A stretch of 64,000 nucleotides of DNA. It comes from JAFDWI01 sp963764215 (GTDB lineage: Bacteria; Actinomycetota; Acidimicrobiia; Acidimicrobiales; Iamiaceae). The translations under genes were made by a program, and so were the position numbers. Shown here piece after piece: positions 8,526-17,338 of this stretch. The notes below the pieces were generated by a model. It worked only from the letters and a program-made list of their open reading frames with translations, was not told where the DNA came from and searched no databases. Numbering within the stretch: the stretch's first letter is position 1; each line of letters starts with the position of its first letter. The stretch covers positions 434,001 to 498,000 of the forward strand of contig CAVXRS010000005.1 of NCBI GenBank assembly GCA_963764215.1, written 5' to 3'.

Positions 8526-9139
8526 GGAGGGCGGGCCGGAGAAACCCACCAGCCGAAAGGCTGGCAGGGCGCTCCGGTCCGACCCCTACACCGAGCACCG
8601 CACCGACGAGGGCAAGCTCTACCTGTGCGCGATCAAGGACGTGTACTCGAACCGGATCGTCGGCTACTCGATCGACAGCCGGATGAAGGCCCGCCTCGCG
8701 GTCGCGGCGCTCGACAGCGCGGTCGCGCGCCGCGGCGACGTCGCCGGCTGCATCCTGCACAGCGACCGAGGATCGCAATTTCGGTCGCGGAAGCAGCAGC
8801 GAGCGCTCGCCCGTCACCGCATGGTCGGCTCGATGGGCAAGGTCGGCGCGGCGGGCGACAACGCCGCCATGGAATCGTTCTTCGCGCTCTTGCAGAAGAA
8901 CGTCTTGGACCAGCAACGCTGGGCCACCCGCGACGAGCTTCGCCTCGCGATCGTGACCTGGATCGAACGCACCTACCACCGTCGACGTCGCCAAGCCCGC
9001 CTCGGCCGATTGACCCCCATCGAGTTCGAAGCCATCATTACACCCGCCGCCGATCAGGCGGCCTGACCCCAAACCCAACCTGTCACCGGATCACGCGGCA
9101 GTCCCGTGATGCTTCAGCGTCGACCTGGGGAGCTTGTGG

Positions 9140-10567
9140 ATGCGACCGAACACGATTCTTCCTGTCGGGTTTGCTACGGGTCTGGCGCTAAGCGCGATCC
9201 CGACGTTTGCTCCCGCCCAGCCAGCTCAACGCCCAACCAGGACCGATCGTCAATCGTCTCCCGCTACGACCGACACCGCCGCTGGGCTACCAGCGCCTGT
9301 CAAGCCAACCAAGGACGACCTGATCCGAGCACGCGTCCTCGCCGCCGACAGCAAGTTGCGCGATCAGCTTGAACAGGAGTATCCAGATGCGTTCGGCGGA
9401 ACCTACATGGAATACGGTTCGGACCGGTCGGATCCGATCTCGGTTTATCAAACGGTCGGTGACCCTACACAAATCAAATCCGCCGTCGAATCGGCCTATC
9501 GTGCCGTCACCGACAACGAATCGCTTTGGCCGAAACTTCGCTTTGAACACGTCACCCATAGTCTCAGAGACCTTCACGCCTTGCAACAACGCCTGCACGA
9601 CGACTCTGGTGCACTGTTAGACGTGGGCTTGGTCGAGGACAGCACTGGCATAGACGACAAGACCAATAGTGTCGTCGCGTTCATCGCTCCTCAACGCCCC
9701 GCAGGTGTGCAGCCCCAGGACGTGCCAGCGCCCGACGGGCCAAATCAGCCGCAGCAGTACTCGACCGTCGACCACGCCACTTCTGTCGAACTACTCTCGA
9801 ATCGCTATGGGAAAGGCGCGCCGATAGACGTCCGCACTGTAGGCGGACCAACGCTACAGGATCGTTTCGGCGACGTACCTCCCTGGAATGGTGGTGACCT
9901 CATCATATCTACCAATGCCACCCCCGCAGTTTGCACCACGGGCTATGGCATGTGGAAGAACATCAACGACGTTCCGACCTCGCTACTGGTGACGGCTGGA
10001 TACTGTGTTGAAAACGACCCGAACTACACATCGTATGCGTGGAAGAACATTCCTCCCACTGAAGCCTCACCACCGCCATCTCGGACGGTGGGCTCCATCT
10101 ACTACGCCCGTTATTCGGGAAACGCGAACGACGGCTCCGACTTCGCACTGATGAAAGCACCGAGCTCCGATCTCATTTGGAAAGGCGTATCGACGAGACA
10201 ATACGTGCTGGGAGTGGCGGACCCGAAGATCGGGAGCTTTGTATGCCGGGAAGGCGCAGTTACGGTATGGGCTGGAGGCGGACAGCAGTGCAGCAACATC
10301 GACAGCATCGACGTTGTCCCTCCGAGCGTGCAGTTCGGCTTCGGTACCACCGCTCATCGTTTCTACTTTCCCAACGCTCCTGGCAATCCAGGCGACAGCG
10401 GCGGTCCAATCGTTTACCCTTTGAGCTCCGGTGTAGTCGCCGTGGGCATAATCACCTCGGGTTATCCAGATGGCAACCTGGACCCACAGCACCATGGTGT
10501 GGGAGAACCGATCAGCTTCGTCGAAGCCAACACCGGCGCTCATGTACGCGTCTACAGCAGCGGGTAG
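9140..10567 (+). CDS. Secreted S1 (chymotrypsin-like) protease homologue with His-to-Tyr change
   Basis: The 475-residue protein has a signal peptide (about 1-29, ending APAQPA), a charged proregion-like part to about 230 and an S1-type domain. The Ser motif is intact (PGDSGGP, Ser420) and a plausible Asp lies in GSDFALM (Asp334), but the motif normally reading TAGHC is TAGYC: residue 288 is Tyr, codon TAC instead of CAC. Without the His, classical triad catalysis is not expected, so it may be a pseudoprotease. ATG 9140 is preceded by GGGGAG at good spacing. Base composition is visibly less GC-rich than in resident genes, in keeping with transfer. Confidence 0.8.
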   Translation: MRPNTILPVGFATGLALSAIPTFAPAQPAQRPTRTDRQSSPATTDTAAGLPAPVKPTKDDLIRARVLAADSKLRDQLEQEYPDAFGGTYMEYGSDRSDPISVYQTVGDPTQIKSAVESAYRAVTDNESLWPKLRFEHVTHSLRDLHALQQRLHDDSGALLDVGLVEDSTGIDDKTNSVVAFIAPQRPAGVQPQDVPAPDGPNQPQQYSTVDHATSVELLSNRYGKGAPIDVRTVGGPTLQDRFGDVPPWNGGDLIISTNATPAVCTTGYGMWKNINDVPTSLLVTAGYCVENDPNYTSYAWKNIPPTEASPPPSRTVGSIYYARYSGNANDGSDFALMKAPSSDLIWKGVSTRQYVLGVADPKIGSFVCREGAVTVWAGGGQQCSNIDSIDVVPPSVQFGFGTTAHRFYFPNAPGNPGDSGGPIVYPLSSGVVAVGIITSGYPDGNLDPQHHGVGEPISFVEANTGAHVRVYSSG

Positions 10568-10579
10568 CTGGGCAATCGA

Positions 10580-11449
10580 ATGACCAGTGTGTGGCCTGAG
10601 TTCCTCGACGACCTCCGTCGCTTCGCCAACCTGCCGGCGGGTGTCAGACCGGACCACCAGATCAACGAGGTTTGCGGCGATGACCGGGTCATGCGCTCGA
10701 TCCTCGCCGCCGCGCTCCGACGCCTCCTACGAGATCCCCCACAAGAACTACTTGACTCCATAGAAACTTTTGGCGAAGCAGAAGAGTGGTACGAGGCACG
10801 CCGCGACCTGGCGGCGGAAACGCGTACCTCACCGACCGGCGTCGGCGATCGCTCTGGCGTGTCGGTGCGTCTGCGAGCCCTCCGCGAAACAGACATCAAC
10901 CCGCTCTACACCGCAGCAATCGACCCGAGGTGGGGTCACCTTTGGCGGTATCGAGGCGCCGTCCCCAGCCCCGAGGAGTTCCGCGCCGGCCTGTACCCAG
11001 GCACGCTCACGCAGTTCGTGGCAGAATCGACTATTACCAACAAGTTGGTGGGACTCGTCTGCGCCTACAACGCGCGCCTTGAAGCTGGGACCGTGTTCAT
11101 TGGTCTCATGCGCGCAGCTGAACCTGAAGCAGAACTTCATTCAGAGATGATCGAAGCGTTCTATCTGTTCATCAACTACCTGTTCGATACTTGGCCCTTC
11201 AGAAAACTCTACGCTGAGATCGCCGGTTTCGGCTGGCACCAGTTCGCGTCCGGGGAAGATGAATTCTTTGAGGTTGAGGGCGTACTTCGAGAGCACGACT
11301 TCCATGCTGGACAATGGTGGGATCAACGCATCATCGCGATCTACAGAGACCGCTGGCGCGAAACATGTGAGAGTCGCTTGGACGGCGTCTTCAGCCTCGA
11401 CGGCCAGCCCGACCGAGCTGGAGTTCGGGACTACAAGAAGATCGGCTGA
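10580..11449 (+). CDS. GNAT-family acetyltransferase with carrier-protein-like N-terminus
   Basis: Residues about 95-265 of this 289-residue protein resemble RimJ/RimL-type GNATs: VRLRALRETDINPLY, then FVAESTITNKLVGLVCAYN, then a long C-terminal region with FRKLYAEIAGFGWHQF. The first 75 residues look like a small acyl-carrier-protein helix bundle ending PQELLDSIETFGEAEEWYE, a common ACP-type ending, but where a carrier has the DSL serine there is DRV, so phosphopantetheine attachment is unlikely. The carrier resemblance is by eye only. The gene follows the S1 homologue by 12 nt and shares its lower GC content, suggesting they arrived together. Confidence 0.65.
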   Translation: MTSVWPEFLDDLRRFANLPAGVRPDHQINEVCGDDRVMRSILAAALRRLLRDPPQELLDSIETFGEAEEWYEARRDLAAETRTSPTGVGDRSGVSVRLRALRETDINPLYTAAIDPRWGHLWRYRGAVPSPEEFRAGLYPGTLTQFVAESTITNKLVGLVCAYNARLEAGTVFIGLMRAAEPEAELHSEMIEAFYLFINYLFDTWPFRKLYAEIAGFGWHQFASGEDEFFEVEGVLREHDFHAGQWWDQRIIAIYRDRWRETCESRLDGVFSLDGQPDRAGVRDYKKIG

Positions 11450-12292
11450 TCAGCCTGTGCGGAAAAGGCGGAGCGCGTCGACGGGGACATTGTGGCGGGC
11501 GGCGATGCGAGCCGCTTCGGCGGTGAGTTCCGGTGAGCAGTGCCGCACCTTGATGACCACGACGTTCACATACTGTTGAGGCGACCCGTCCAACTTCAGA
11601 TTCACGCCGGCATCGTAGAGGCCCTTCGGCCAGATCGAATCGGGTATGTCGGTGGTGGTGGTAGTCGCTCCCAGGATCGGTGCGCTTGGCGGACCGGGTT
11701 GATAACGGGCCGGTGGATGGAAGACCGGAATGTCCTGTTGCATCCGGGTGGCGAAGGTTTTGATCTGCGCAAGTGAGTAGGGGACCTCCACGAGCTTGAG
11801 GGTCCCGTCGGTGACGGGAACCGTGCGTGCCCATTCCCGGTCGGCGGAAGTGATGTCGGTTGCAGCTACCCCTACGTCGTGGTTCTTGCCGATCCACAGG
11901 GAGTTGAAGCGCGTTCCGAAGTGCTCGAGGATCATCTGTTCCGAAGCCGACGAGATCTGCGCTTGTGGAAGGATCGTGGGGTTCTGGTCTAGGGCCTCTC
12001 CTTCGCACTCGATGGAAGCGACCCCGGGTGACGTGGTTGGGGTGGCCGAGGTGGGCGACGGAGACTGGACTTGGACCGGGGCCTGTCCGTTGTTGTTCAT
12101 CGAGACGATGATCCCGGCGGCGATGGCGGCGGCGACGAGACCGGCGGCGACCACGGCACGGACACCACGGTGAGGATGAGGAGTGGACGTTTGGGCACCG
12201 GCTCTGGCGAAGATCTCGCGATAAGGGGTTGGTTCACGGTTGGCGAGTAGACGCTCGAAGAATTTCTTCGTATCGGGTTCAGGGGAGGTCAT
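11450..12292 (-). CDS. Single-pass membrane partner of the ECF sigma factor, candidate anti-sigma
   Basis: This 280-residue protein has a short cytoplasmic N-terminus (about 1-35, DTKKFFERLLANREPTPYREIF), one transmembrane helix (about 37-58, VVAAGLVAAAIAAGIIVSM), a Ser/Pro/Thr linker and an extracytoplasmic domain of about 200 residues. Its ATG overlaps the stop of the upstream sigma factor gene as ATGA, so the two are translationally coupled. Membrane proteins in this position often bind and restrain their sigma factor; that role is inferred from position and topology. No zinc-binding anti-sigma motif (HxxxCxxC) is present, so it is not of the classical ZAS type. Confidence 0.65.
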   Translation of the reverse strand: MTSPEPDTKKFFERLLANREPTPYREIFARAGAQTSTPHPHRGVRAVVAAGLVAAAIAAGIIVSMNNNGQAPVQVQSPSPTSATPTTSPGVASIECEGEALDQNPTILPQAQISSASEQMILEHFGTRFNSLWIGKNHDVGVAATDITSADREWARTVPVTDGTLKLVEVPYSLAQIKTFATRMQQDIPVFHPPARYQPGPPSAPILGATTTTTDIPDSIWPKGLYDAGVNLKLDGSPQQYVNVVVIKVRHCSPELTAEAARIAARHNVPVDALRLFRTG

Positions 12293-12747
12293 GGTTCCTC
12301 TTCCAAAGTTGTGCGGAGCCGGTGCCGCGCACGGCTTGCCCGCTTTCGTGCCGCGGCTGCGGAGCAGCCCAACATCGGCGCGGCTTCCTCGAATGTGCAC
12401 CCCTCGACATCGACGAGGTAGAGAACGGCCCGATCTCGCGGATCGAGTCTCAACAGATCCGACAGATCCGACGGGTAGACGACCGGGTTGGACGTTCCGA
12501 CATCGTGGTCCAATACGTCGGTGGGCTTGCGACGCCGCCGACGCGCTTGTGACACGATAACCGACATGACGACTTTGCGAAGGTACGCACCGGGATATTC
12601 CAGGTCCTCGATGCGATGATGCCTGAGGGTGCGCGCAAACGCCTCCTGGAGTACGTCGTCGGCGTCATAGCTGGTTCCACAGGTCGCCGCGGTGTACCGC
12701 CACAGCGGCGGGTACCAGTCCTCGATCGCATCACCCGAACCGTTCAT
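12289..12747 (-). CDS. ECF-family RNA polymerase sigma factor
   Basis: This 152-residue sigma factor contains region 2 (about 10-65: YDADDVLQEAFARTL ... YPGAYLRKVVMSVIVSQARR) and region 4 (about 100-150: LDPRDRAVLYLVDVEGCTFEEAAPMLGCSAAAARKR...), joined by a short linker. It would direct polymerase to a small regulon in response to an envelope or extracellular signal. ATG 12747 is chosen because region 2 starts soon after; upstream in-frame starts would add sequence with no sigma similarity. It heads a two-gene unit with the membrane protein. Confidence 0.85.
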   Translation of the reverse strand: MNGSGDAIEDWYPPLWRYTAATCGTSYDADDVLQEAFARTLRHHRIEDLEYPGAYLRKVVMSVIVSQARRRRRKPTDVLDHDVGTSNPVVYPSDLSDLLRLDPRDRAVLYLVDVEGCTFEEAAPMLGCSAAAARKRASRARHRLRTTLEEEP

Positions 12748-13074
12748 GGGATCACCCAACGGTGTCCCTCGGGCACCGGCGGTCGGCTGGAAAACGAAGC
12801 CTGCCCCGTCATGGCTCCCTCGTTGAATGGATGCCGGGCTTCGGTCATGGTTGCGCATCGGAGAAATCCAAGAAGCGGACTGGTCGACCAGGTCGATGGT
12901 TCCGGGACACCGAGGCCACACCGATCACACGACGACAAGCCACGAGGTCCACTACTGATAAGACGCATCTTCCACCCGGTCTGTGACATGACGAGGCAAA
13001 ATAGTTGAGAAATCCGCGGCGGACCTCCACAATCTGGCGAGTTCGATCATGTTCGTGTCAGATGAGATGATCAT
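12748..13074. other. Intergenic region upstream of the sigma factor gene
   Basis: No convincing gene is seen in these 327 bp; readings on both strands are short and compositionally poor. It must hold the sigma operon promoter, but no clear -35/-10 pair stands out. It ends at the left tip of the next IS remnant. Confidence 0.4.
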
Positions 13075-13124
13075 TGAACCGTCCCGGGTTTGGTGCATGC
13101 CTCTGTTCTTGAGAGGTTTGTTCG

Positions 13125-13442
13125 ATGCCAACGAAGTACGACGCTGAGACCCGGGCGAAGGCTGTCCGGTTGGTGCTGGATCACCGTGATGAGTACGACT
13201 CGGAGTGGGCGGCGATGAAGACGGTCTCGTCCCGGCTGGGGATGACCGCGGAGACGCTGCGCAAGTGGGTCCGCCAGGCGGAGGTCGACCAGGGGACCCG
13301 CCCGGGGGTGACCACGGAGGAGAATCGTGAGATCCGCGAGTTGAAGAAGCGGAACCGGGAGCTGGAGGAAACGATCGAGATCCTCAAGGCAGCGACGTCT
13401 TTCTTCGTGCGGGAGAGCGACCCGCGGACGTCACGCTGCTGA
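13125..13442 (+). CDS. IS3-family transposase OrfA of the truncated element
   Basis: The 105-residue OrfA has a helix-turn-helix (about 5-55, YDAETRAKAVRLVLDH ... LGMTAETLRKWVRQAEVD) and a C-terminal coiled coil (about 68-90, NREIRELKKRNRELEETIEIL). ATG 13125 is preceded by GAGAGG. It is intact, but its partner orfB is cut, so it cannot support transposition; free OrfA may still bind related IS ends. Confidence 0.85.
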   Translation: MPTKYDAETRAKAVRLVLDHRDEYDSEWAAMKTVSSRLGMTAETLRKWVRQAEVDQGTRPGVTTEENREIRELKKRNRELEETIEILKAATSFFVRESDPRTSRC

Positions 13443-13453
13443 AAACTTCCGAG

Positions 13454-14010
13454 TTGTGCGAGTTCATCGCTGCTCACCGGGACTCCTTCGGGGTCGCTCC
13501 GATCTGTCGGGTGCTCACCGAGCACGACGCGAAGATCGCCCCGAGAACGTTCTACGCGTGGGCCTCGAGGCCACCGTCGAAGCGTGCGTTGTGGGACGCG
13601 ACGATCACCGAGGTGCTCGCCGGCTACTACGAACCCGATGAGTCCGGCCGCCGGAAACCCGAGGCTTTGTATGGGTCGCTCAAGATGTGGGCGCACCTGA
13701 ACCGTGAAGGCATCGAGGTGGCCCGTTGCACCGTGGAACGGCTCATGGCCGCGAACGGTTGGCAGGGCGTGCGCCGCACCAAGAAGGTGCGCACCACCGT
13801 GGCTGACCCCTCAGCGGAGCGCGCCCCGGACCTGGTCGATCGCCAGTTCCGTGTCCCCGCCCCGAACCGGTTGTTCGTCGCCGATTTCACCTACGTCAAG
13901 CTGATCGCCGGTGTGTTCGTCTACGTCGCATTCGTGATCGACGCCTATGCGGGACGGATCGTCGGCTGGGAAGCCTCCACCTCCAAAGTCACCCGGTTCG
14001 TGGTGAACCA
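13454..14010 (+). pseudogene. IS3-family transposase OrfB, truncated
   Basis: In the -1 frame relative to orfA this reading encodes the start of an OrfB (CEFIAAHRDSFGVAPICRVL ... YGSLKMWAHLNREGIEVARCTVERLM) through the first catalytic Asp (RLFVADFTYV) and on to VGWEASTSKVTRFV. It then runs into the neighbouring IS, losing the second Asp and the Glu of the DDE triad. Confidence 0.85.
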
Positions 14011-14029
14011 CCCTGGGTCTGTTGGAGAC

Positions 14030-14955
14030 TCAGTGGTTTGGGTTTCCAACCCCGGCGGGGTCGGTCTGTTGGGCAGCGTAGAACGCTGTCTCGAACTCTG
14101 CTGGGGGCACGTCGTCGCAGTGGCTGTGCAGGCGTTGCTCGTTGAACCAGTGCACCCAGGAGAGGGTCGCGAGCTCGAGCTCGTCGACGCCGTCCCAGCC
14201 CGCGGCGTCGGGCCCGTAGACGCACTCGGTCTTGTAGAGCCCGTTCGTGGTCTCGGCGAGCGCGTTGTCGTAGCTGTCCGCAACCGTCCCGATCGAGGGT
14301 TGGGCGCCGATCTCGTCGAGGCGTTCGGTGAATCGCACCGACGTAAATTGCGACCCGGCATCGGAGTGGGCAACCAGCCCGACCAGACGGCGGCCCCGCG
14401 GGAGCGCCGTGCCATCTCGAGCGCGTCGAGGACCATGTCGGTTCGCATGTTCGACGCGACCCGCCACCCGACGATCCGCCGGGAGAACCCGTCGACGATG
14501 AAGCACACATAGGCCATCCCCGACCGGGTCGGCACGTAGGTCAGGTCGGTGACCCACAAGGCGTCCGGCCGGTCCGCCTTGAAGTTCCGGTTCACCAGAT
14601 CCGGTGCCCTCGTCGCGTCCGGGTCCGAGACGGTGGTGAAGAGCTTCTTGCGGCGCCGGCTCACGCCCTGGATCTGCAGCTCCCGCATGAGACGGGCGAC
14701 CTGGTCTCGGCCGATGTCATGACCGGCCCGCTTCGCGGCCTTCCAGAGCTTGTGGGCCCCGTAGACCTTGCGGTTCGCGACCCACAGCACCATCAGGACC
14801 GGCTTCATCACCGCGTCACGCAACGCTCTGGCCGAAGGATCGGCTTCACGCTTCTTGGCGGCGTAGTAGGTGCTCGGAGCCATCAGCTGCAACACAGCGC
14901 AGATGGGCTCGACTCCGAACTCGTCGCGATGACCGTCGATGTAGGCGACGATCAA
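14030..14955 (-). pseudogene. IS3-family transposase OrfB with one frameshift
   Basis: The protein reads IVAYIDGHRDEFGVEPICAV ... YGAHKLWKAAKRAGHDIGRD ... ALWVTDLTYVPTR (first Asp) ... IVGWRVASNMRTDMVLDALEMA, then shifts frame around 14393-14402 in a C/G run and resumes as LVGLVAHSDAGSQFTSVRF (second Asp), NALAETTNGLYK (Glu) and WVHWFNEQRLHS. The full DDE triad is present once the single shift is ignored, so a sequencing indel is as likely as inactivation. Confidence 0.8.
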
Positions 14956-15294
14956 CGTCTGTGGGCGGTCGAGCTCCGCCGCGAAGAAAGCCGACGCCGA
15001 CTTGAGGATCGAGTTCGTGCGACGCAGCTCCTTGACCTCCTGCTCGAGCGCCTTGATCCGCTCGGCATCAGCAGTCGTGGTCCCCGGCTCGCGCCGTCAT
15101 CGATGTCGGCCTGACGAACCCACGGACCGCACCGACTCCAACCCGTACCCGAGCTGCTCCGCGACCCGCTTCACCGTCCCGTGGTCCGAGCCCAGCTCGG
15201 CACGAAGCTGGCGCACCAACCGCACCGCCTGCGCCTTCTCCTCAGCGCTGTACCGACGCGTCGTCGGCTTCCCTGACTTCAGTTCCCTCGGCAT
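14956..15294 (-). pseudogene. IS3-family transposase OrfA, frameshifted
   Basis: From ATG 15294 the reading is PRELKSGKPTTRRYSAEEKA ... TVKRVAEQLGYGLESVR, a standard OrfA helix-turn-helix. Near 15124 the frame changes (WVRQADIDDG in another frame), again near 15095, and a third segment encodes the coiled coil (ERIKALEQEVKELRRTNSIL) leading into orfB. At least two indels separate the pieces. Confidence 0.7.
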
Positions 15295-15343
15295 AACTCC
15301 ATCCTCGTTTACAAGGTCTGGAGCCTCCAACGAACCCAGGGCG

Positions 15344-15526
15344 ATTCAATACGAATGGAGCGAACGAATCGAGCAGGTGATTGCTGAGGGCTACACGGCA
15401 ACAGAGATCCTCATGGGCATCCAGTTCCAGCTCGGCGAGCTGGTGGGCAGCGATGCCGAGCTCAGCGACGACACGCGAGCGCTGGCCACGGACCTCCGCC
15501 AATCGATCCAGGAAGCCTTGGAATGA
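15344..15526 (+). pseudogene. 3' fragment of an unidentified gene cut by the IS
   Basis: An open frame enters from the IS edge and encodes about 60 residues, IQYEWSERIEQVIAEGYTAT ... LRQSIQEALE, predicted to be helical. The upstream part is gone, unless translation begins at GTG 15377 (49 residues). I do not recognise the family. Its stop overlaps the following ATG as ATGA, so it was probably the first gene of a two-gene unit with the small secreted protein. Confidence 0.45.
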
Positions 15527-15870
15527 TTGCCTTGACCGAGCGAATGATGCGAGCGGTTGCGGCCATGACGACGGCCGCCCTCGTCCTCGGCCTTGTCGTA
15601 GTTGCAGCCCTGGCGAGCCCAGCCGGCGCATCGAACCTTCTGGACGGCTCAGCCATCAGTCCCATGGTCACCGCGGGATCCGCGACGTCGGTCCTGGGTG
15701 CCACAGAGTTGGCGGATCCAGGGCTCGCCGACCTCCCCGCGCTCGACTACGACCGCGCGCCCGTTCTCGCGCGCGGCGACAGCGAGGGGCCGTTTCTCGG
15801 CCCAATTCGGAGCTTCATTGCCACAAGCGCGCCGAGGGCCCTCCACTCCAGGCCTGCGCGGTTCGTGTGA
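15523..15870 (+). CDS. Small secreted or anchored hypothetical protein
   Basis: The 115-residue product begins with a signal sequence (about 1-37, with MTTAALVLGLVVVAALASP as core and ASPAGA as likely cleavage region). The mature part is short, without cysteines or a recognisable domain. The ATG overlaps the stop of the preceding fragment. It ends 17 bp before the second direct repeat, so it is the last gene of the island. Confidence 0.5.
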   Translation: MIALTERMMRAVAAMTTAALVLGLVVVAALASPAGASNLLDGSAISPMVTAGSATSVLGATELADPGLADLPALDYDRAPVLARGDSEGPFLGPIRSFIATSAPRALHSRPARFV

Positions 15871-15887
15871 CGTTGTCGCGTCGCGCT

Positions 15888-15964
15888 GGACCTTCGGTCG
15901 CGGTCCCCCCTTCCCGAAATTTGCACCGCCAAGCTGCAGAGAGCGGCGCTGCGGGAAATGTTTC
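15888..15964 (+). repeat. Direct repeat copy 2, right edge of the accessory island
   Basis: See copy 1 (5340-5418): same orientation, about 89 percent identical, with conserved GGACC...GGTCC hairpin at the left end and GGGAAATGTTTC at the right end. It lies between the last island gene and the GH1 gene. Confidence 0.75.
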
Positions 15965-16054
15965 GTCGTTCGCCCGGGCCGGACAGGTCTCGTCACCCGG
16001 CTGCCGTCACGATGCTCGACGATGACTCGGACAGGCAGGGCCGGGCGGGTCATC

Positions 16055-16060
16055 TAGGAT
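16055..16060 (+). promoter_or_regulatory. -10 hexamer TAGGAT of the GH1 gene
   Basis: TAGGAT ends 9 nt before the ATG at 16070, the spacing expected for a leaderless or nearly leaderless transcript. No Shine-Dalgarno sequence precedes the start. Confidence 0.45.
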
Positions 16061-16069
16061 TCGTCGTCC

Positions 16070-17266
16070 ATGAGCGACGAGTTGGCATTTCCCGACGGCT
16101 TCATCTGGGGCGCGGCGAGCGCCGCCCATCAGATCGAAGGCGGCAACGTCAACAACGACTGGTGGGCGTGGGAACACAACCCCGACAGCGGCTGCGCGGA
16201 GCCCAGCGGCGACGCGTGCGACTCTTGGAACCGTTGGGCCGACGACATCGCCGCGGTCGAGGCGATGGGTCTCGGCGCCTACCGGTTCTCCCTGGAGTGG
16301 AGCCGGATCGAACCGGCGGACGGCGAGTTCTCGACCGCCTCCCTCGCCCACTACCGGGCCCAGTGCGAGGCGCTGCGTGACCGGGGCATCGAACCGGTGG
16401 TCACCTTCCACCATTTCACCACGCCGCAGTGGATCGCCGCCCATGGGGGCTGGGCGGAACCCGGCACCATCGACCGGTTCGTGCGCTACTGCGAGGTGGT
16501 CTGCGAGGCCCTCGGCGACGTGATCGGCGCCGCCTGCACGATCAACGAGCCGAACGTCGTGGCGACCATGGGCTACCTCGCCGGCGTCTTCCCACCCGGC
16601 GTCCAGGACATCCCGCTGCGGCGGCAGGTGAACGCCAACTTCGTCGACGCGCACCGCCGGGCCGTCGAGGCGATCCGCACCGCGGCCCCCGGGGTGCCCG
16701 TCGGGCTGACGTTGTCGATGGCCGACTACGACGCCCTCCCCGGCGGCGAGGAGAAGCTGGCCCGGATCCGCCGCGGCATGGAGGACGTCTTCCTCGAAGC
16801 CGTCGACGGCGACGACTTCCTCGGCGTCCAGGCCTACTCGCGTACCCGCGTCAACGCCGAGGGCCAACTGTTCGAAGGCGCCGAAGGCGTGCCGATGCTC
16901 GTCATGGGCTACGAGTTCTGGCCCCAGGCGGTCGAGGCGACCCTGCGGCGGGCCTGGGAGATGACCGGCGGGAACGTGCCGTTGTGGGTCACCGAAAGCG
17001 GTATCGGCACCGACGACGACACCCAGCGCATCGACTACGTCCACCAGGCCCTGCAAGGCGTCCAGCGGGCCATTGCCGACGGCATCGATGTCAAGGGCTA
17101 CACCTACTGGTCCTTGACCGACAACTTCGAATGGTCGTTCGGCTACCGCCCCCGATTCGGCCTCGTCGACGTCGACCGCACGACCTTCGCCCGCACCCCG
17201 AAACCCTCGGCGAACTGGTTCGGCGCCATCGCAGGATCCAACCGTCTCGTGGCCCCGCCCGGTTGA
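16070..17266 (+). CDS. GH1-family beta-glycosidase
   Basis: This 398-residue enzyme is a GH1 TIM barrel, retaining beta-glucosidase/galactosidase type. The acid/base Glu lies in TINEPN (Glu160) and the nucleophile in VTESGIG (Glu309). Family landmarks are FIWGAASAAHQIEG at the N-terminus, YRFSLEWSRIEP, VTFHHFTTPQW and YWSLTDNFEWSFGYRPRFGLV at the C-terminus. It is shorter than the usual 440-480 residues, lacking some loops, as seen in some bacterial members. No signal peptide, so cytosolic. It stands alone; no sugar transporter is adjacent, so the natural substrate is unclear. Confidence 0.9.
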   Translation: MSDELAFPDGFIWGAASAAHQIEGGNVNNDWWAWEHNPDSGCAEPSGDACDSWNRWADDIAAVEAMGLGAYRFSLEWSRIEPADGEFSTASLAHYRAQCEALRDRGIEPVVTFHHFTTPQWIAAHGGWAEPGTIDRFVRYCEVVCEALGDVIGAACTINEPNVVATMGYLAGVFPPGVQDIPLRRQVNANFVDAHRRAVEAIRTAAPGVPVGLTLSMADYDALPGGEEKLARIRRGMEDVFLEAVDGDDFLGVQAYSRTRVNAEGQLFEGAEGVPMLVMGYEFWPQAVEATLRRAWEMTGGNVPLWVTESGIGTDDDTQRIDYVHQALQGVQRAIADGIDVKGYTYWSLTDNFEWSFGYRPRFGLVDVDRTTFARTPKPSANWFGAIAGSNRLVAPPG

Positions 17267-17338
17267 TGCACCCGGCCCGGCCGGACGAGCACCGCCATGG
17301 TGTCGGCCGTGAGCGGCGGCGCGGATAACCTGCGCGGT

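Larger units (their letters stand above)
13075..14010 (+). mobile_element. IS3-family element, 3'-truncated remnant
   Basis: The left tip TGAACCGTCCCGGGTTTGGT at 13075 is typical of an IS3-family end and is followed by orfA and the first two thirds of orfB. The element stops abruptly at 14010, where another IS in the opposite orientation begins. The missing orfB end is not found on the far side of that IS (15342 onward), so the insertion was accompanied by a deletion or recombination. Confidence 0.8.
14011..15341 (-). mobile_element. IS3-family element inserted into the preceding IS remnant
   Basis: Terminal inverted repeats are clear: CCCTGGGTCTGTTGGAGACTC at the left tip (14011-14031) and CCCTGGGTTCGTTGGAGGCTC reading inward from 15341. 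The 1331-bp length is normal. Genes run leftward: orfA near the right end, orfB to the left. Both carry frameshifts. No clear target duplication is seen, in keeping with a rearranged junction. Confidence 0.82.
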
